From Gonatopus flavifemur (Eukaryota; Arthropoda; Insecta; Hymenoptera; Dryinidae): a stretch of DNA of 64,000 bases. Each line of letters starts with the position of its first letter. The stretch's first letter is position 1. Shown here piece by piece: positions 59,746 to 64,000 of the stretch. The notes under the pieces were generated by a model. The model did not search any database and had not been told where the DNA came from. It saw only the letters and a list, made by a program, of their open reading frames with translations. The position numbers and the translations under genes were made by a program. Where the stretch lies: NCBI GenBank assembly GCA_018340375.1, contig JAFFJZ010000001.1:34650001-34714000 (forward strand), written 5' to 3'.

Positions 59746-61606
59746 CAATACGTAATTTCTACTGGACACAAGTCCCATCTAGCGTATTGGCAGAAAACTG
59801 GGACATCCAGGCAACTTCTTGGATAATGATTTGGAAATATTGTATGAGGATTCAAAACAATTTCCATGTCGCTTCCGATCATTAATTACGACATACAAAG
59901 TTCTCAATACTAGAAGTGATGAATGGAATATTTCGCGGGATTAGCGTGGCATGATTTCATCTGAAAATAACGAGCCGTCATGCTTGATAGAGGTTCACGT
60001 GTTGAATGGGAGTCACGAATGTTCTAATGTATGCGAATAAATTACACTTTGCACGCCACTTCGTATAACTTGGTTTTACTGGTAGCTTGTCTGTTTCTTT
60101 TCCCTTTTTGGTTCATCATTTGTATCTGAGATCCCAAGTTTTTGAGGTCAGCGAGTGTAAATTGAAGACAACGTTTAAATCGCAGCAACATATCACAGTT
60201 TATGTTCACAAAAATTTTCTAGGGAAGGATAGAAATGAAACGCGCAAATTATTCTTCGTAATTTTATGATGAAAGATACACGAACAAAGAAAGTTGTCAC
60301 AAATGTTTGTTGGATCCAGGGTGATATAGTATGTAATGTTTTATAAGTTTCCGGTCGAGAAAATCCATGACGTATTGTGACAACACGGAGTCGACACGGA
60401 GTGGTTTTGTACTCATTTTATTTGCCATATTGTAATCTTCTGCATTACTATGAAAATCGTTATCAGAAATGTTTGAATTTCATTAGGTCTCTTTAAAACT
60501 CACGTAATATCTTCGCGGAATTTAGTACTGCAAAAGTTCAACTCCCACGTGAAATTTCAACTATCTAGGGGTACTTAAGTCAATTTTGCGATAAATTGAT
60601 ATATTCACAGTGATGGTGAATTGAATAAGCTATACACATCCCTCATGAATAAATTCATGAACATTTTTGGGAAAAATCACACAATTTGAACATCAACACT
60701 GATTTTTGTTGATAGATTGACTGTTTGTTAGTCGCGCGTAACCTCATAACAGAAAGTTTTCATGAAGAGACTTCCGGTGATAGAAGCGTTTGGATAACAA
60801 CACATGTTTGTGGTCTGTGTCTGCTTATTTATCAATTTGTGGCTGCACAGCCTTTTTTCAAGTGATAGCCCTACTGAAAACTTTCTCATTCATTCCCATT
60901 GAAAAAAAAATCCAAGGGGAAGGAATCAAGTTTCAGCATCGGAAATTTCTTATTGACAAGAGGATTCCCCATAGCAAATTAATAATTTATATTGGACAGT
61001 AACTATTATCATTTAACTCTACTATATTCGTATATTTTTCTTTACATCAATCGATAATAATTACTTGCTCTTCATAATTTTCCTTCATCATGATTCAAGC
61101 ATCAAATCCAAGAGTTGTTTCATGGAACGCAGGATCTCTACGCATGAAATTTGATGAATTCAAATATCATACAATGAACCTTCTTGACATCATGACAATT
61201 ACTGAATCTTGGTTAGATGATTCTCATATTCCTACAATTAGTGGTTAGCATTACATTGACAAACCAAGGATTAATCGGCAAGGACAGGCCCGGCGGAACG
61301 TTCTCAGCCCGAGTGGGTATAAGACCGGGGGGGGGGGGGGGTACTGTACCTACATTATTCGCCGGGCCTGGGCAAACGATATTTAATCTCTTCAACACAG
61401 ACGAATGCATATAATATATTTCTGGGTGATTTCAATTCTCATCACAGACGATGGAATTGCGTAGATTCCAATAACAATGGTATACACCCAGACAACACAA
61501 GTTATTCCATAAGAATTCGTTTGGGATACCAAGATTTTCGAAACAGTTCTTCACGAACATCGGGAGTATTTAAAACGAATTCATAGGAAGTTCAAGGAAA
61601 ATACCA

Positions 61607-61920
61607 CCCAAGTAGCACCAGAATATACTATGAACGTTCTTCGAATATTCAAAATATGTTCTATGCATATTCCAATGAGACCGTTTCATAGGTGCTATGC
61701 ATATTCATCGAACGTAAGTAATCGAATATACGACGGTACGTCAATCGAACGTCGATCGAATGAATATCGTACATTTTGAATGTACTATGTACGTTCACAG
61801 TATATTTAAAATAGTCTCATTCGAATATTCTATGAACGTTCATTATATATTCTTCGTATCTCATTCGTATATTCTACGAACGTTTCTATTTCGTATATAC
61901 TTTGAACTTCCGCCTAAAAC
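61607..61920. mobile_element. Iterated-palindrome repeat, GAACGTTC/CGAATATTC core
   Basis: Begins with CCCAAGTAGCAC at 61607 and contains many variants of CGAATATTCTATGAACGTTC in both orientations to about 61910. The right cap could not be located. It lies inside the 61487-63687 element. Confidence 0.5.
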
Positions 61921-62519
61921 TGTTCGCAGTGGTATTCAATCGACATATCACATGCGTTCGCAAAGAATTCATCTTCACAATTATTTGTACTCCCCATACA
62001 ATTCCAAAAGAAGTCATTTTGAGTTCCAATCAAAATATACTTAGAATTCATCATGAATTGTTCCCGGATGTCAAATTAAAATGTTTTATGAGCTTTTTCT
62101 ACAGTATATAATTGAATATGTATTGGATAAATGTTCAAAATATTCAAAATTCCTTATATTTTCTCACGTGGAGAGAAATTTTGTATGTTAAACCCCTAGA
62201 CTTCATACCGAATTGAGGATATATCAAGATTTTGAGGTTATGTACCAAACAAGCTTCATGCAAATACCAGACTTCTTTTGATTCAAAATCATGAAAATAT
62301 TATACATTCCAAAAGAAAATCATTTCAGAAGGCACAAATAGCATAACGAAGATTACATCGAGGCCATTCTTCAAAATGTATATAAAACCTGACCTCAAAA
62401 TCCAAAGGAAATCATTAATCATGCGCTGGTAGTGAATACCATTACCAATCAAAGAAAAGACAATTCATAGTTATTTCTACCCTGTAATCTATTCCTTTGC
62501 TGTAAAAATTCCATGCGTA

Positions 62520-62665
62520 CCCTAACAGCACATCCACCGACTTCCACGTCGCATCCCCGTGGACTCCACGTGGATAAATGGTGCACGTGGATAGAACGTG
62601 GATGAACGGAGATTTCACGCGGAGGGAACGTAGAGGCAACGTAGAAATGTCCGGTGCTGTACGGG
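62520..62665. mobile_element. MITE with CCCTAACAGCAC ends and CCACGTGGAT core
   Basis: The ends CCCTAACAGCAC and GTGCTGTACGGG are inverted repeats and TA flanks both sides. The 146-bp interior is made of repeated CCACGT/ACGTGGAT words. It is nested inside the 61487-63687 element. Confidence 0.7.
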
Positions 62666-62686
62666 TATATGCATATTTTATAGATG

Positions 62687-63164
62687 CCAAAGTAACACAA
62701 GAACATTTCAAACATTCTCCGTTCATTCCATGATCATGCATAGAATGCGCAGATGGGACTGTTTTGGATAAATTCGAAGAATACATTTTGAGAATGTGCC
62801 TAGCATATACTTATCCAAAACAGTCTCATTCGAAGATTCTATGAATCTTCATGAAACATGCTCAGAACTTCCAAGAACCTTAGTGGCATTCCTAACCTGC
62901 ACTGTAAAAAATATACTTCCTAAACTGCCAAAGAAGTTTGGCAGTTTTTTACACAAACTTTTTTTGTACATTACCAAACAAAAGTTTGTAAACATTCAAA
63001 AAATTTTGTGATTTCACGAAGATTTTTGAGAATTCACAAACTTTTGTTCGGCAATTTACAAAAAAGGTTCGGAAATTATTTTTCCAAACCAAGTTTGTAA
63101 ATTTCCAAGCATTTTTTGTTTGGAATTCAACAAATTTTTTATACAGTGTGTTGTGCTACTTGGG
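62687..63164. mobile_element. MITE with CCAAAGTAACAC / GTGCTACTTGGG ends, itself interrupted
   Basis: Homologous to the element at 45992-46140; they share CTCATTCGAAGATTCT and CCTAACCTG. TG flanks both ends (62685-62686 and 63165-63166). A 249-bp element is inserted at 62900. Confidence 0.72.
62900..63148. mobile_element. MITE with CACTGTAAAAAAT ends, innermost of the nest
   Basis: The 249-bp element has CACTGTA and TACAGTG ends, flanked by TG on both sides. The paralogous element at 45992-46140 shows the uninterrupted site AACCTGTTGTGCTAC, so both edges of the insertion are known. The interior carries repeated AACTTTTTTTGT and AAAGTTTG words. Confidence 0.82.
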
Positions 63165-63180
63165 TGTCAACAAATATGTA

Positions 63181-63287
63181 CCCTAACAGCACTCGGAGGT
63201 TTTTAAAACGTTCTAAGAACGTCCGAACGTGTTGGAAGCATTCTTGGAACGTCTTAAAAACGTCCAGGGAACGTGGTGCTGTCTGGG
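63181..63287. mobile_element. MITE with CCCTAACAGCAC ends and AACGT core
   Basis: The 107-bp element has ends CCCTAACAGCAC and GTGCTGTCTGGG and TA on both sides. The interior is repeated GGAACGT, AACGTCC and AAAACGTTCT words. Confidence 0.75.
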
Positions 63288-64000
63288 TATGGTGTTGTGA
63301 TGAGCATCTGGGTGAGTAGAATAAATACATCTCAACTTTTGAAGACATAACCAATGAAATTCCAAGAGATGAATTCTGAACGTGTACTTTGCGAACTATT
63401 TATAAGAATTCATTTCAATCATTTTCTGAATTGAATTCTGATTCTATTTGAATACCGCTATGGATATTTTCAGATGGACATAACGGATATTCTCTGAGTA
63501 CTGCCTTTGAATTCTGTTTGAATACTCTGAGAAGTCTTATATGAATTCCAAAACAATTCCAGCAGAATTCATTCCGAATCAAATGAATTCTATGAGACTT
63601 CTTTACGAATCCACTCGATGTGATTCTATTAGAATTAAAACAATCGAATATATTCCGAATTCATATTGGACTTGTGTGTTGTCTGGGTAACTATCAAATG
63701 CTATCTCTTCCGCAGACTTATTTCTTATCAATCACGATATGATAACTCATCCTTCGGACACCTCCTCACCCAATTTCCATCTGATTATCGGTAATAACAA
63801 AATCTTGAACTTGATCTCATATGAGACATGCTCACACTTTTGGGGATCAGATCATTTTCCTGTTTTCTTTGATATTAGATTATTTAACAAGAGTTCTTTC
63901 AAATTCGTGAGACTCCATCGTCCTCTTTATAACAATAGAACCAATTGCCCCATATTTAATCGATGGTTACTTTCAGCTGAAGACATTTTTCATTCTCCTG

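Larger units (their letters stand above)
58300..61080. other. Mostly featureless apart from the two repeats listed
   Basis: An open plus frame around 58903-58975 (MMLEKGRPKLHCFNISWCSQ) runs into GTATTT and could be an exon, but it lacks an acceptor or supporting context. Otherwise nothing is recognised. Confidence 0.3.
61487..63687. mobile_element. 2.2-kb inverted-repeat element with CCCAGACAACAC ends, splitting the LINE
   Basis: The left end CCCAGACAACACAAG (61487) and the right end CTTGTGTGTTGTCTGGG (to 63687) are inverted repeats. The flanking LINE frame is continuous across it (DSNNNGI then LSNAIS) if CA/TA is taken as the target dinucleotide. Both arms are rich in GAATTC-type words. The centre has been filled by at least four further insertions (61607, 62520-62665, 62687-63164, 63181-63287). 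No transposase frame was seen. Confidence 0.75.
61090..64000 (+). mobile_element. Non-LTR retrotransposon, Jockey/I-like, plus strand, interrupted, runs off the window
   Basis: The APE-type endonuclease domain starts at ATG 61090: SNPRVVSWNAGSLRMKFDEF, then TITESWLDDSHIPTISG, then GDFNSHHRRWNCVDSNNNGI (GDFN at 61425-61436). The domain is internally shortened at the poly-G tract near 61327. It is then split by a 2.2-kb insertion at 61487-63687. After the insertion it resumes LSNAISSADLFLINHDMIT and reaches the catalytic WGSDHFPVF at 63841-63867. The reverse transcriptase would lie beyond 64000. The stop after ISG and the insertion make this copy inactive. Confidence 0.85.

Noticed and set aside
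61217..61414. Open frames on both strands with a Gly/Pro run
   Set aside because: Artefacts of the poly-G tract within the LINE endonuclease relic.

Overview
The window is AT-rich nuclear DNA from an animal, almost certainly an insect. The evidence is genes split by short GT-AG introns, arthropod-type non-LTR retrotransposons (LINEs), and a very dense load of miniature inverted-repeat elements (MITEs). Nothing looks bacterial or viral. The repeat style would suit a hymenopteran such as a parasitoid wasp, but that is a guess.

One gene can be assembled with confidence. It lies on the minus strand (28950 down to 24932) and encodes an ER-type class I alpha-1,2-mannosidase of family GH47 (MAN1B1-like). 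Eleven coding exons join in phase to about 596 residues, with an N-terminal membrane anchor and the catalytic acids in place. Its N-terminus may lie in an unseen upstream exon.

Around it are fragments of other genes that cannot be named. Three plus-strand exons (17727-17802, 18377-18473, 22095-22482) join in phase into a Pro/Ser/Thr-rich protein. Minus-strand exon candidates lie at 20373-20522, 21891-21983, 24547-24601 and 57165-57374, and there is a coding-like stretch at 58098-58216. A possible plus-strand first exon sits at 9481-9547.

Most of the rest is mobile DNA. There are two damaged copies of one LINE (11671-13297 and 19342-20316), a third LINE on the minus strand (54926-56915), and a fourth on the plus strand running off the right edge (61090-64000). 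MITEs fall into at least three groups: hAT-like elements starting CAG or TAGTG with 8-bp target duplications (1500, 8003, 10937, 29337, 29778, 36919); elements with CACTG or CACGG ends and 2-bp duplications, mostly TA; and elements with CCCA-nnn-AGCAC ends and 2-bp duplications. Several are nested, and two insertions can be read against an empty paralogous site in the same window.

The most unusual pattern is a set of repeats whose interiors are one short self-complementary word repeated many times with variation (AGATATCT, CCTGATCAGG, CTTGCAAG, GAACGTTC, GAATTC, ACTC-n-GAGT), bounded by a small set of shared end motifs. Regions 3.9-6.0, 14.1-17.7, 22.5-24.5, 52.9-54.0 and 58.3-61.0 kb hold little that can be recognised.
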